Assembly (NCBI GenBank): GCA_022747635.1 | Contig: JAKTNV010000064.1 | Span: forward strand, 695,001-759,000 | DNA length: 64,000 bases | Reading direction: 5' to 3' | From: Hetaerina americana | Lineage: Eukaryota > Arthropoda > Insecta > Odonata > Calopterygidae | Shown here: in pieces, positions 8,881 to 20,383 of the stretch | Layout of the letters: every line of letters starts with the position of its first letter | Numbering within the stretch: the stretch's first letter is position 1 | Program-made: the position numbers and the translations under genes | Notes under the pieces: generated by a model | Seen by the model: the letters and a program-made list of their open reading frames with translations, nothing else | What the model was told of the DNA's origin: nothing | The model's database searches: none

Positions 8881-11800
8881 TTAGCCAGCAAAAACATTCC
8901 AAAAAGATTTAAGAAAGAAGCCTATTCCGAATTGTTTGGGGGGTAGGACAACCTTCCTCAATGGGAAGAAGGAACCGAGTTGGCCACGGGTGTCCGAGAA
9001 AAATTCCACGGTGGTCGTTCTTAACACGGCGTACTTAATAAACGAAGCATAAAAGGTACTACAGCTCTTCTTACTACTTCACAGTTGACGACCCAAACAC
9101 AATGAGTTCCAGGCAATTCTTTTGCAAGGATAAGGGCCCTTCTGAGGGCCTCTCCTTTACTCAAATCATCACCATCCTCACCACGCCTCACCCACGCACT
9201 CATCACGTCTGCACACTCGCGCATCCTTCCCATAAAGCATGAACCCTGCGTTCCAGGCACACCTGCAGCGACTTGTTGACAATGAGAATCACCTTGTCAC
9301 TTGTCCTCTTTGACCACTAACACTCTTCACCTCTCTACCGTCCCGTGTCAAACACTAGGTTTTCCTAACCTTCTGCAATCAATCTCTCCCCTGCTAAGGT
9401 CCGATTTTACCCTCCCACGACTACCCAAAAGAGAGTATTTATGAATTTGTAGGCCAATACCTTCAGCCAGCAGTCAACATCCGACCCACATTCATAAAGG
9501 ACACGCACCATTTCGTGGAAGGACTGCAATCAGATGCCCAAAGTACCCCAGCCAGGATTGGAGCCACATGCCTTAACAGCATCTATTCGCCACCCAGAAG
9601 GCCTCTCCGATACTTGGGCGTCCCGCGGCGCAAATCGCTAGCCCTGCCCGGCCCCAAGAGGAGCGGGCCCCAAGGTGGCCGGATGCGGGAAGGAGAGCAA
9701 TAAGAGGGCCATCGCCTACTATAGAAATAAGAGACCATAAGCCAGAGGGCATTGAAGGGGTCGGGGGGGGCTTAAGGGCAGGGTGGCAAGGGGGCTGGGG
9801 GGAAGGCCCCCCACCCCACCCCGGAAATCTCTTCTTCCCTCTCGTGTATTTCTGTAGCACATTGCGCGCGCACACACGCACGCACACACATGCGGGGAGG
9901 GGGGAGGAATGACAAAGGGCTCCCCTCTTCATTCCCGTAAATATTCCATTTTTCAAAAACGCGCTTTGAATTAAAGGCGCGGGAGGGAGTGGGGGAGGAG
10001 ATAAGGGAAGCGAGGGCCGCTCCCTCCCCCCATGGCAAGGGGGGGAGGGGGACCATTTTCATCCCCAGACCCTTTGGCGTTTGCAGGGGGAGAACGGGGA
10101 GGGCGGGCGGCGCTGGAAAAAGTTGAAAAACGGAATGCAAAAGGAGGGCGTTCGGAATGCGTGGCGTGGGAGGGGGAAGGAAAGAATCTTCCCCTTATTC
10201 CCTGGGAGGCCTTCCCTCGCTCTCTCAAACATCTCTGCTCTGGATAAGGCGTCTAGGGGGTCGCGAGGGGGCCGGAGAGGGAAGGGGAGGGGGTGTGATA
10301 TAATAGAAAAGGGGGGGAGAGAGAGAGAGAGAGTTTGTCTTGCAAGCGCCTAACTAACCTTTGTTCCATAACTTATCGTGAAATTACTTTTTCTCACTGG
10401 AGAGAGTTCGCTTGCTTTGAGGTTGTATGGGAGCAATCAACGTGAAATAAAATGTCCCTCCGTCGTCATTATTATTGCTGTTATCTTCATCAGCCCGAGA
10501 CATCGGACAATAGGCGTGCGCGAGCTTCGAACGGGACTCGGAGCGCCCCCTCTCCGCCACCCCCTCGCCCCTCCCCCCGGCCGGCCTCCCCTCGCGCCCG
10601 CGCCCTCCCTTCGCGCCACGGTTAATTGAAAACCCCGAAGCATGGACTCCGGCGGAGGGGATGGATCCTCCGGGAGTATTTAGATAAACGAGGGTGGTCG
10701 GGATTGCGGGGATCGTACCTTGAGAGATTGGAATGCCCACCAAGCGCCTCCGCCCCAGCTAGCGAGGGGCGGCGGACGGGGGCGTTCAAGTTCAGGCCCT
10801 AGCGCCGCAACCTTCCCGCCACGGAGGGTGTCCCCGTCACGGAAGCGTCGCCGACGGTGGGAAGGGTGGAGCGAGAGGATTGGGAAGTGCCAGCCCTAAA
10901 ACGGACTCTCTGAAAACTAGGAAGGGAGAGATGTCAGACGAATGTGAGACGGGAAGAGAGACTGCTTCGGATTAATTGGGCGAAAGAGGGAGCCGACCGA
11001 GTGTGCCGAGGAAAGTCCTTAGGCAGTCGTCCGTGAAGGCCTTCGCAGGGCCCTGGGCATCATTTTCCTTCTCTTCTCGCATAAATCCTTCCGATAGACA
11101 CTCGGCGGATGTCGTGAAATATATTTTCTAATAATTTTTATCGCCTAAATGTCAAAATTAAAGATCTATCCAATGTGGCATCGATATTTTATAAACTTTG
11201 AACTCATGATAAAAAAGAGTACCTATTTATTCCGATGGCCTTCTTGATACATTCCTCCGAAGTTTCACGCGGTGTCCTGAAAATGACCAAAATCTGTCTA
11301 CGAGTAAGTATTTCGTGATTTTGTATACATTTATATATCATCATTTTACGTATCATCATGTGCATATACCATTCGTAGACACGCATGTCATGCAAATTTC
11401 AAAGCGGAGAACTACCAAGTAATTATGAGTGAATTCCGACTCGGATTCGGAGTTACTGGTCCCACCGGGATAGAAGCATTAATGTACATTAAGGCATTCA
11501 AAAGAAACAAAGAAATTCGTTTCTTTGCCAATGATAAATACGCTGTTTATCTACATTTAAGATAAACATTTCTTTCTTTTTTAAACAGTCATTTCGCAAT
11601 GACAGGATAATTAAATCAAAGCAAGATAACATATGAAGGTATTTATTCAACCAATGAATCCAAAGGCCCCAAGGGAACCCTGAAACACATTGTAAGGCCC
11701 TTTGAGAGCGCATTGCCCGCGACATAGGACCCCCCCCAACAGACATCCCTCCGCACGGCGCCACACAAACACACCGACCGACACGTGCCCAGGTGCCAGC

Positions 11801-12519
11801 GGGTTTAGACGCCGGTGCCGCCCTCATCGCGGGCTCCCCTTCCTGCGGACACATTTTTCCGCCGTCCGCCACACTCAGGTGTCCAAAACAAGGATCCGGG
11901 GGGGCTGTCCTCGAGGTCCAGGGTGGTGGCAACGCGGGGCGGGATAGGGGAGGAGGTGACAGGGGAGTGGAACAGCAAGTTGTCTTCCAGGGGGTGGGAA
12001 ACTCACCTGCCGCCGCCTCCAAAAGGGGGGCGGTGGGCAGGAGAAGTCGCTCTGTCTCCCGTAATCCGGCTTTAATGACTGACGTCACAGGGACACCACC
12101 TAGCTGCGCGCGCTAACTAATCCGGATTAAGAGATTTGCCTTGGCACAGGACTTTGGGGCGGGTTTTGGGGAGGGGGAATCGGAAAGTGGGGGGGGCGAG
12201 GGAGGCAAGGGGGCCGCGAGTGTCGGCTAGGTCTGAGAAGGGGCCTTCCGCTACGGACACCGCAGGGGGGGGTTAGTGGGGGTCAGGGGGGGGGGCGGAG
12301 TCACGGGTGGTTTCAGGGAGGACGGGGTTCACAAACTCCGATTCGTGTGCCTGAGAAGGGACCCACCCACTAGCATCACACCCCCCGTCCTTCCCTCCGC
12401 CCCCCCCCGGGTGCAAACACCCCCTCCCGATGGTCCCGCGAGCACGATGAACGCACACTAAGGAGAAACAAGTGAATGGCGGCTAAAACAAATTCCCTGG
12501 GGGAGGAGACATTGCCGCT
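8881..12519. other. Non-coding stretch, no supported gene
   Basis: No recognisable gene. A minus-strand frame at 9021-9260 encodes 79 residues without a domain I know. A GC-rich, G-run-rich block spans about 9640-10960, with a CpG-dense core near 10500-10620 and a short (GA)n at 10317-10334. The part at 11090-11660 is AT-rich and empty. Another GC-rich block with G runs lies at 11700-12450. Confidence 0.6.
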
Positions 12520-13590
12520 GGTAGCTTAGCCTTTTTCTTTCTAGAAAATCCCATAACCTTTGTTTTATTAATATTGATTCTCATCCCATACCTGTCGCAC
12601 TGAATTTCCAATTCACTCAGCAATGCTTGCAGCCCCTTGGCTGACTGACTAACTAAAGCTTGGTCATCAGCAAACCTAACTGATTTTACGAATTCCCCGC
12701 CCACTTTCATTCCTACCTCCAGTTCTTCCCATGCCTCCTTAACCATTACCTCTGCATACAGGTTGAACAGCAACGGTGATAATGGGCAACCCTGCCTTAC
12801 ACCTCTTCCTAACACTGCCCAACCGGACTCCCCATTCCCCACCCGCACCTGAGCAGTCTGAGACATGTACAGGTTGCGGATTAGCCTCCTTTCCCTCCAA
12901 TCTATTCCTATTTTCTGCAATATACTCATTCATCACTCCATCAAACGCCTTTTCGAAATGTACGAAACAGACAAATATCTCCTGGTTGTGTTCTATATTC
13001 CTCTGGATTAATAATCTCATTACTGCAATGGCATAACGCGTACCTCTCTCTTTCCTAAACCCAAACTGATCGTCCCCCAAGTAATCATTTGCCCTACACT
13101 CTATCTTTTTGTTTATGATCCTGAGAACAACTTTAGCGTCGTAGGATAAAAACATATTGTCCTGTAGTCCTCGCATGATGTAGCCTTTACCTTTTTCGAA
13201 ATAGGAACTAAAACTGATCTTACAAAGTCTTCCGGCCACATCCCTTCCTCATAGATACTACGCATCACCTCATATCGCCTCTTCCTCCCACATTTTCCTT
13301 AACACTTCCGCAGTTCCGCTGGAATGTTATCAACCCCCACGGCCTTATTTAGTGTCATCTCCCTTAGTGTCCTTTCTATCTCATCGTCGAGTATGCCTGG
13401 ACCTAAGCTATCGTTCCCTACGTCATGTTCCTTTTCTATGCCTAACTTTGTTGGTCTAAGTTCTTTACTATGCAGTTCTTCTATATATTCCTTCCGTCTT
13501 TCTTGGACCTTTCCTATGTCAACTATTATCTTACCCGCCTTATCACTGACTGTAAGCATAGATCTTCCTTTCTTACTTTCCTAACCTTTG
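12520..13590 (-). pseudogene. RTE-like reverse transcriptase pseudogene
   Basis: Three minus-strand frames give one broken RT. 13559-13299 carries the start (IERTLREMTLNKAVGVDNIPAEL). Within 13239-12739 are DDQFGFRKERGTRYAIAV and the motif A region, read as FVHFEKAFDGV, where FVDFEKAFD or FIDFEKAFD is usual, so the first catalytic Asp appears to be His. 12929-12520 carries GVRQGCPLSPLLFNLY (motif B) and FADDQAL (motif C, FADD), then INKTKVM. The frames overlap through indels near 13240 and 12900. It cannot make an active enzyme. Family function: target-primed reverse transcription. Confidence 0.8.
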
Positions 13591-13615
13591 ACCTATTTGG
13601 TATGGGTGACCCTAA
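12520..13615 (-). mobile_element. RTE-like LINE, internally deleted and truncated (copy A)
   Basis: Read on the minus strand, it starts at about 13615 with some 35 bases matching the family 5' UTR (GGGTCACCCATACC, ATAGGTCAAAGGTTAGGA) and jumps directly to the linker before the RT (LTVSDKAGKIIVDIGKVQER). The endonuclease is missing. The RT follows in three frames and stops at about 12520 in the KKAKL region, so the 3' part is lost. The family matches the copies at 29087, 35150 and 63486. The PLE-type foldback at 13620-14100 begins directly beside its 5' side. Confidence 0.8.
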
Positions 13616-14100
13616 AGGACACTCACATATGTAGTTTTGACGTTTCGACGGCAAGGCTATCCTCTTCAGAATGGCGTTCTTGGGTAAGAGCGGATAGGGC
13701 ATGTGCGTGGGAGAGGTGAGGGAAGGAGAGGTAAGGGACCAAAAGGAAATGAACACGATGGATCTTTTAAGACCCTCCCCCTCACTTAGTAACAACTCCT
13801 AACCGGTCGTTTCGTTGATTGAAACCCTTTCCCAAATCTACTAGTATAGTAGAGGTGAGAATCCGCGAGATGGCGCGTATCTGGGTGACCCAATCATTTA
13901 AACCCCCCTGGCTGAACCAAGCCCACTGAATGCATCATATAGCTGCCAGATGCCTATATATCCCCTCCCACCCCCTTATTCATTTCCTATTGGTCCCCTA
14001 CGTCTCCTTCCCTCACCTCTCCCCCGCACATGTCCTTTCCGCTCTTCCCCGAGAACGCCAGTCGGAAGACGACGGCGTTCTTTGTGTTTCTATGGTTTAA
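13616..14100. mobile_element. Penelope-type foldback element with 81-bp inverted arms
   Basis: 13673-13753 and 13979-14059 are inverted copies of each other, 81 bases with about 8 mismatches. The minus strand of the left flank (13612-13669) reads CTGAAGA, a spacer, GAAACGTC and then ATGTGAGTGTCCTTT, matching the hammerhead-plus-tail layout of PLE2. No coding sequence lies between the arms; the spacer 13754-13978 contains only non-coding sequence. It is probably a non-autonomous pair of PLE terminal repeats. Confidence 0.6.
13639..13669 (-). ncRNA. Hammerhead-like motif in foldback end
   Basis: Minus strand: CTGAAGA (13669-13663), a 16-base stem II region whose pairing has mostly decayed, then GAAACGTC (13646-13639). 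The 3' part fits a two-base-pair helix III (AC/GT) followed by C17, the same pattern as GAAAGCTC in PLE2 and GAAAATTC in the 14.4 kb foldback. Confidence 0.4.
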
Positions 14101-14154
14101 AAATATAAATCTGTGGTTTTAATATTTGTGCGTCGCCGAAGAGCGTTCCATTTC

Positions 14155-14155
<1 letters not shown>

Positions 14156-14223
<68 letters not shown>

Positions 14224-14248
14224 CATATATATATATACATATATATAC

Positions 14249-14325
<77 letters not shown>

Positions 14326-14335
14326 TATATATAAT
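14156..14335. repeat. (TA)n microsatellite, left of foldback
   Basis: Long TA array with TACACATACA-type interruptions near 14216-14262. It ends at the first base of the left arm of the foldback. Confidence 0.95.
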
Positions 14336-14592
14336 GTATAACACTTAGCACTTGTGGACACAGCCAAAAACACAGAAACACACAAAAAAGAGACTCACTA
14401 TTTCTCGAATTTTTGGTGGTCGTGACCACCTTTATCAGTTCTGTCCCTCTCTTCCTCGATAAAGGTGGTCACGACCACCGAAAATTCGAGAAATAGTGAG
14501 TCTCTTTTTTGTGTGTTTCTGTGTTTTTGTCTGTGTCCACTAGTGCTAAGTGTTATACATTATTATTCACGTCCGTGAGACTTTCAAAAAGT

Positions 14593-14593
<1 letters not shown>
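14331..14593. mobile_element. Foldback element with 106-bp arms (PLE terminal-repeat derivative)
   Basis: 14331-14436 and 14458-14563 are inverted copies with only 3 differences in 106 bases (about 97 percent), separated by 21 bases. The arms contain the PLE1 end sequence (TTAGCACTAGTGGACAC-type and CACAGAAACACAC), and the right side continues with ATTCACGTCCGTGAGAC and TTTCAAAAAGTG exactly as at the PLE1 right end. TA arrays lie on both outer sides. There is no coding sequence. The inner part of each arm carries a hammerhead-like core. The near identity of the arms suggests recent origin or gene conversion. Confidence 0.8.
14398..14488. ncRNA. Pair of inverted hammerhead-like cores
   Basis: The right arm, plus strand, reads GATAAAGGTGGTC, AC, GACCACC, then GAAAATTC (14480-14487): a perfect 7-bp stem II with intact GAAA and a helix III of AA/TT before C17. 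The left arm, minus strand, has CTGATAA at its start but AAAA instead of GAAA. Each arm thus keeps one half of the core (CTGAT on the left, GAAA on the right) and G8 is A in both. Activity is unlikely, but the fold is clear. Confidence 0.45.
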
Positions 14594-14665
<72 letters not shown>

Positions 14666-14692
14666 TTGTATATATGTATACACATATATGCA
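14594..14692. repeat. (TA)n microsatellite, right of foldback
   Basis: TA array starting directly after TTTCAAAAAGTGG and degrading into TATGTATACACATATATG near 14660-14692. Confidence 0.95.
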
Positions 14693-15764
14693 CACATGTA
14701 AATCTCCCGACCAATCACTCGCCCCCTTCCCGTCACCTCCGCTGCAAACTCTCCGAGGACCCTTCTCCCCCACCCTCCTCCCGACCCCCACTCCTCACAC
14801 ATACCCCCTTTTCCCGCACGCCAAACGCTCCCTTTTCACTTAATCCCATCTCTCCGACATTTATCTTCATTTTCTAGCAAACTTCATTAAAGAGGAAATT
14901 TAGTAGCCAGGGCCACCGCCCCCGCCCCACCCATTCCTCCGCCCTCCCCCTCCCTCGTTCAAGGCACCGCCACTCGTCACCGCACCAATCCGATCTCAAA
15001 CGCATCACTCCTGAGGACTCCTAATTCAACCGAGGCGTGGGTGGGAGGCCGCGATCACACGCACCTTGGGGCCCTCGGCGCCCTGCACGTGAGCCCGCGC
15101 ATTGGTGGCGGGCACCAAAGCGGACGCATCTGCCACCCATGCCGCGAATGCACCCCATGGGGGCCCTGTTTAGATACCAGCTCGGTGAGGGGGGGGTGAA
15201 CTCCTCGCAAATAGTGCACTCAATGGTTTGCAATCGCCATGATATTGTTGATCGTAGTATGTGCGCCCATGTTGAAAGTGATCATTAGGCGAAATGAGGG
15301 AAGAAGTGAGATCCTATTGACATCATCCCGGATTCCGCATTCACTCGGGTTTACTATCGGTCCCTTCTGCCCCCCTTCCTGCCCCCAGGGGGACGCTTTG
15401 CCTCAAGGGTCACCTTTGCTCCCTCATTACTCCTCAATGTTTCTTGACACCAACCTCTCGTCTTTTCCCTCCACTTCATTTGCTTATTCGCCTTCATTCC
15501 TTCCCTCAAAGAAGTACAAGAAACCGAAGTCACTTTAGAAATATTAAAAACATAGAATTTAGAAGTCGCAACAGAATTAAATATTGCTAAGATATCAGGT
15601 GTATTTGTAGGTGCATGTGTATTTTAGTGGGTAGTTCGAGAGTTTGCATGTGTGTGGGGTGTAAGTGTTCTTGCATCAATGTATGCCATGTTGTGTTTGT
15701 TTGTGGATGGTATGAATTTGTGGCTTTTGCAAGCGGTTTTTTTTTCTTTTTTTCTTTCTGAATT

Positions 15765-15835
15765 ACGGGTGGTGTCCTAACACCCTCCGCCGCACACCCT
15801 TGCGGCGGCTTGCGGGGTATTAAGTAGATGTTGAT
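15765..15835 (+). repeat. Dispersed hairpin repeat, copy 1
   Basis: ACGGGTGGTGTCCTAACACC, then CCGCCGCACACCCTTGCGG, then CGGCTTGCGGGGTATT and TAGATG. CCGCC and GGCGG form the hairpin stem. It is very similar to 16911-16982 and related to 43983-44030 and 61878-61956. Confidence 0.6.
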
Positions 15836-16910
15836 ATGTCTCCACCGCAACACTCTGTGAGCGTCTTTTCAATGCGTTCATATAGTATTAGCTTCGAAAT
15901 CCATTTCCAAGTTCTTTATTTCCTTTCGAATAATCAAGCGCAATGCCTTCAATGATGATGGGAGACATGCTTCTTTATTTTCTCAGCCTCAATTTTCATC
16001 CCTTTTGATTTCGCAGTTCCATTCGGCTGCCGTCGAATGGCTTTGGTTTATTCTTCGCATAATGTCATCTTCAGCTTTCGGCTGTACGCTTAAAATAGAT
16101 ACCGGACATTTGGACTCCTTCGTGCCTCGACGGCGTTTCACTACACCTCATTCATATGGTATACTCTCCCTGCCATTTTCGAGAGAGATAATAGGTGATG
16201 GAGGCATGAACCATGAATTATAACGTCCATTGCTTGATATATTCTGTTTCAGTTACCATTAACACTTGATCATTAAGGAGCGTCGCAAACTGCAGCAAGT
16301 CTTTTGTTATTTCAAACTTTCTTGTAACAAATAAATGCTATCGCATCCTATTCCGTCGCTCTCGCCATTTCACTTCCTGTCTGTACGCAACAAGTTTTTT
16401 TAATGATATGAGTAGAATTTGTGTTAATTCCTGCTCGGTTACATGCCTTCATTAGTTTAACTCTGAAACGGTGTCGTAAGGCATCATTACATCTATACGC
16501 AACGAACGCATTTCCAAGTTCTTCGCTTCGTTTTGCAAGCATCTTCAACAGCTATGTCTGCACGAATTTCCAGGAGGGAGGGGTCAGGCGCGCACCACAA
16601 TGGCCATGGGAACCATTCATCTGTCGGTGAATGTCGGAAGGCCCTGTTTTCGCCCACGCGCCATTAACTAGGGGTACGAGTAATTGTATATTAAAATACC
16701 CTTCTTTCTTTCGCCTTCTTACTTTTCAAACTCTAGCGTGCACGTCATTGGATAAATTTTTCACTGCGTCCTAAGGTGCAGTCGTTTGTCAGTTGATAAT
16801 ACATGTATTTGCATGCGTTTAAGTTGAAAGGAGTTTTGCATGAATGCAGACGCCACTATTGGTATAGGTTCACATGGATGTGTTGATTTTGTATGTGGTT
16901 TTGTTCTCTT

Positions 16911-16982
16911 TTACGGGTGGTGACCTGACACCCTCCACCACACGCCCTCTTGGCTGCTTGCGGGGCATTTCATATAGACGCA
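16911..16982 (+). repeat. Dispersed hairpin repeat, copy 2
   Basis: ACGGGTGGTGACCTGACACC, then CTCCACCACACGCCC, then GCTTGCGGGGCATT and ATAGACG. Relative to copy 1 the stem has changed to CCACC opposite GGCTGC, weakening the hairpin, while the flanks are well conserved. Confidence 0.6.
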
Positions 16983-18874
16983 GAAAGCAACGTGACAAAG
17001 CATGGAGGGTTTTCACTCACAGACCAGATAGAAGAGAATGAAATCAGCTCCTGGGCTCGTCATAGCAGTAATCGGAAGGGCGAACGTTGAGTTGAGTTCG
17101 CCGAGTTGGTTCGCTGCCCGCGCGAGGAGCAAGTGGGCGCCTGAGGCGGCGTTGCTCACCCAACCCGGGGGACATCAAGGGGGCGGTCGCAGTGGCTCCG
17201 TCTTTGTTGGACGACAAGTGGGGATATGTAGCACCATTATGGGTCTTCCACTCACATAGATCACATTATCTGTGCGATGGATAACGATTATTTGCTCTCC
17301 GTTTCACGAATTTCATGCCATTTCACAAACCAGGCTCGTCCTCAGCCGCCTGTGCACGGGGGGTCGTAGGGGGGGGGGTGTGCAGGGGGGTAGGGGGACG
17401 TAGGGAGGGCGAGAAGTAGGATTCTTTCTTCCGACCGCCTACGAGTCATTCATAATTGATCATGACATCTTCGGTTGCCTGGATTTCTCCTTCCTCTCGC
17501 ATTCACATCAGTTTCCTAATTACACACAGGTAGGCAGGCCGACCCGCCGACCTATTTGGTAAAGCTACTGTTGAAGAACCTACCGGCAGCGGAAATGATA
17601 TTTCTAAAATGTATTCAAAAGCTCCCTACATATTATTCTCCGCTGAGGCTATTACTGCGTATGCTATACAGTGCTACGTTGCTGGATAAGTATTTGGAGT
17701 CGGTGTAGTATGGCTAGTATGTAGTGTATAGTATGACCCATCTACCCCGGCCACAAGTCTGTGGATGTGAGCGAATGCTGATTCTAATACTCAAATGATT
17801 ACTGGGTGCATCACTAAAATGGCGCGCGGAATATCCAGGGTGCGGAAAAACTGGGCCAAACACGGAGAAAACATCAAGCGACTGTCGGTGGAATGCGACG
17901 CGCCCGGACGGTTTACACTGCGCCACCTTTCCTTAATCGGCACGAGACCAGTTTCCCACCGGGGCACCCCCGGGACGAGGACCATGGTGGCGAAACAACG
18001 GATTCCCCAGTGCGCCCATCGATTCACTTATCTGAAAACAGCAAGGTCGCTCGGTGTAGCCCCCCCCCCCCGCAGTGACTCAGCCGGCTCATTCCAGGGA
18101 GCGAGCGCCGACGCAGGTCGGCAAAAATCATGAGTCGCTCTGGTGAGTCACCAACGAACACGTCATTGCGGGGCTTGAGCAATGAGCAATCCAAGGTGTT
18201 GCCTCCTCAGGGAGCACTAAATCCTTTTTCTTAGAAAGAGATTCAAGTCAGCAGCTACTTTACTCGAAAGAGGTGAATTGCCAAAGGGTGACCAGAAGTT
18301 CAAAAAGGTCAAATTCCTTCTTTCAAAGCGTTTTCACCGAATGTTTCCGATAGCGTAGGTGACTAATTTGTTCTTCCAATAATGCCCGACATTGACATTT
18401 CAGGTTCCGGAAAAATATTCCACGTAAGTGTCCATACAAAACCCACCTGAAACGGTAGAACACCAATAGTGATTATAATCAATCACGGAGTACTCAACAG
18501 CGCAATTATTTGAACATTGGTAATATACATATTTATTGAAAAGGAACAGAGTGCATAGAGACAGACCTCTCTTCTTAACATCCGCTCCATGAAAATTCAC
18601 TGAACACATGACAATTGTAAGTTCGATCAAAGAGAGATCTCGATGGTAAGAGTTATTGATGAATAAGGAGTAGAACATGCGAAACAATCGGCACATTCGT
18701 TCCATGATATTTTGGGTTCAGGATGAAACATTGTGCTCGCTTGCTCGGTTTTTCTAAGCTTCAAACATTCCTCCTACAAAGCGTCCAATTGAAACAAAAT
18801 CAGGTATGTGATTGATGAATTCATAAATATGCTAAACGATTAGGTAAATGTATCACACAGCTCCTTCTTTCCGC

Positions 18875-18990
18875 AGAGGAAGGTGGTCTTGCCTCCGGAA
18901 ATTTCGGAATTCGTGCGAGTGACCTTTTTTATGTGTATTTCTATAGTTTTGTCGGCCAACGCCATCTCAGGACCCGTGCTTTAATGGCCC
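18875..18990 (+). mobile_element. Decayed Penelope-type end
   Basis: The order GCAGAGGAAGGTGGTCTTGC, CTCCGGAAATTTCGG, GTGCGAGTGACC, TTTTTTATGTGTATTTCT parallels the foldback arm at 14458-14520 (AAGGTGGTC, GACCACCGAAAATTCG, GTGAGTCTC, TTTTTTGTGTGTTTCT). The stem II arms (GGTGG, CCTCC) and a GGAAA remain. The core is degraded. Confidence 0.4.
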
Positions 18991-20281
18991 AACCGTGAAG
19001 AGATGACCGACCACCTGACCCGGGTCGATCGCTCGGAAGACGCTTACATTGATGACTAAATCGAATGCAATGCAATAGCGGGGCACTTAGGATTGACCCC
19101 CACGAGTAGGCACCAAGGTGCGACCGTTGCTCCCCGAATAATTGCCCTCACCCTTGAGTGCAAGGGGTGTCCGGGAGAGTTGGCTCGCTCGCTGTAGAGG
19201 GCGCTGGAGAGGCGGCGTGAGGCGGAGGGAAGGGGACCTCACCCATCAGATAGAGAGGAAAGAGGGGGGGGGAGAGGAGAAGAGGGGGCTGGGAAAAAAC
19301 CGATATCTCTAATAACAGTCGTTAGGCAGACTAAATCACCCTCGGAAACCCACCCCCCTCCCACCTCGCTCACTCCCCGCCCACAACCTCGCCCAGAGGA
19401 AACACGCGGGCGGTGGAGGGGGGGAAGATGAGGGCGGCTTGTGGCACCTCCCCTTTCGACGGACGGGGAAAGGGGTGAAAGTGTCGGTGTGCAGCGGTGG
19501 TATTCCGTCCACATTCACTCACTTAGCCTCCCTCCCCCAACCCGAGGCCCGCTCTGCGGCGGCGAGGGGCCGGAGGAGGAATTCAACTCATTAGAACGAG
19601 TTTTCATCTCGTGGGCGGAGGGTTGGTGGGGGGGCGAGCGAGAAGGGGGGGGGAGGGGCCGGGCCACGGTGGAGCGGAATGAAAATAATTGCTAACCCGA
19701 TTATTTTCCGAAGCGGTGGGCGGGTCCCTGGCGCCGCGTGGCGGGGGCGGGGGGCGGTGGCACTCCCTTCGTGGGCCACGGGAGCCATTTATTCCACAAC
19801 CCCCTTCGCTGCCGCCGAGCCACCCGCGCTGCCCTTTTGCCCCCGCAACCGCCTCACATTTCGTCCGTCAACCCACCCTTTCTCGCCCGCCCCTCTCAAT
19901 CCGCGACCAAAAATTAACTACTATCCCCGTTCCCAGCGCCACAAGAGAAATCCTTCATTCGCAAATAAACGGGGGAGTGGAAAAATGAAAGCCTCCGGCT
20001 GCTTTGCCCACACTCCCTCCTCGTCACGTAAACAAAATTTGGCGCGCGCTCCAACCGAAGCCCTGCATGCGAGAGCGCCACAAAAGAGTCCCAAGTGGTG
20101 CGCCGCCCTATACCACGCGCAGCGTCTTCGCTCGCATAATCACCACGTTTGGCGGAAGGGATGCACGAACGGGGTGCGCGAGGGGGTGTGCGGTGTGCGG
20201 GCAGCAGCCTTACATGGGTGGGCCGCCACACCGTCCGTCAACCGGACGATGTCCTTCTGTTCACTTTTATATATATAATTG
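18991..20281. other. Non-coding GC-rich stretch, no supported gene
   Basis: Dominated by G and C runs and CpG-dense sequence between about 19130 and 20260. The open frames are compositional. No domain is recognisable. Confidence 0.55.
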
Positions 20282-20304
20282 TGTGTATATGTGTGTGTGT
20301 GTGT

Positions 20305-20383
<79 letters not shown>

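Larger units (their letters stand above)
14693..18870. other. Non-coding stretch holding two hairpin repeats
   Basis: No supported gene. 14700-15230 is C-rich. 15765-15835 and 16911-16982 are copies of a short unnamed hairpin repeat, annotated separately. 17340-17420 has G runs, including a run of nine in a GTAGGG-like context. 18060-18072 has a C run of about 12. The remainder is mixed sequence without recognisable domains. Confidence 0.6.

Noticed and set aside
9021..9260. Minus-strand 79-codon frame
   Set aside because: No domain, no splice context and no conserved motif; treated as non-coding.
9521..9575. Possible SINE on the minus strand (GGCTCCAATCCTGG)
   Set aside because: Resembles a B-box, but no A-box or family body was found.
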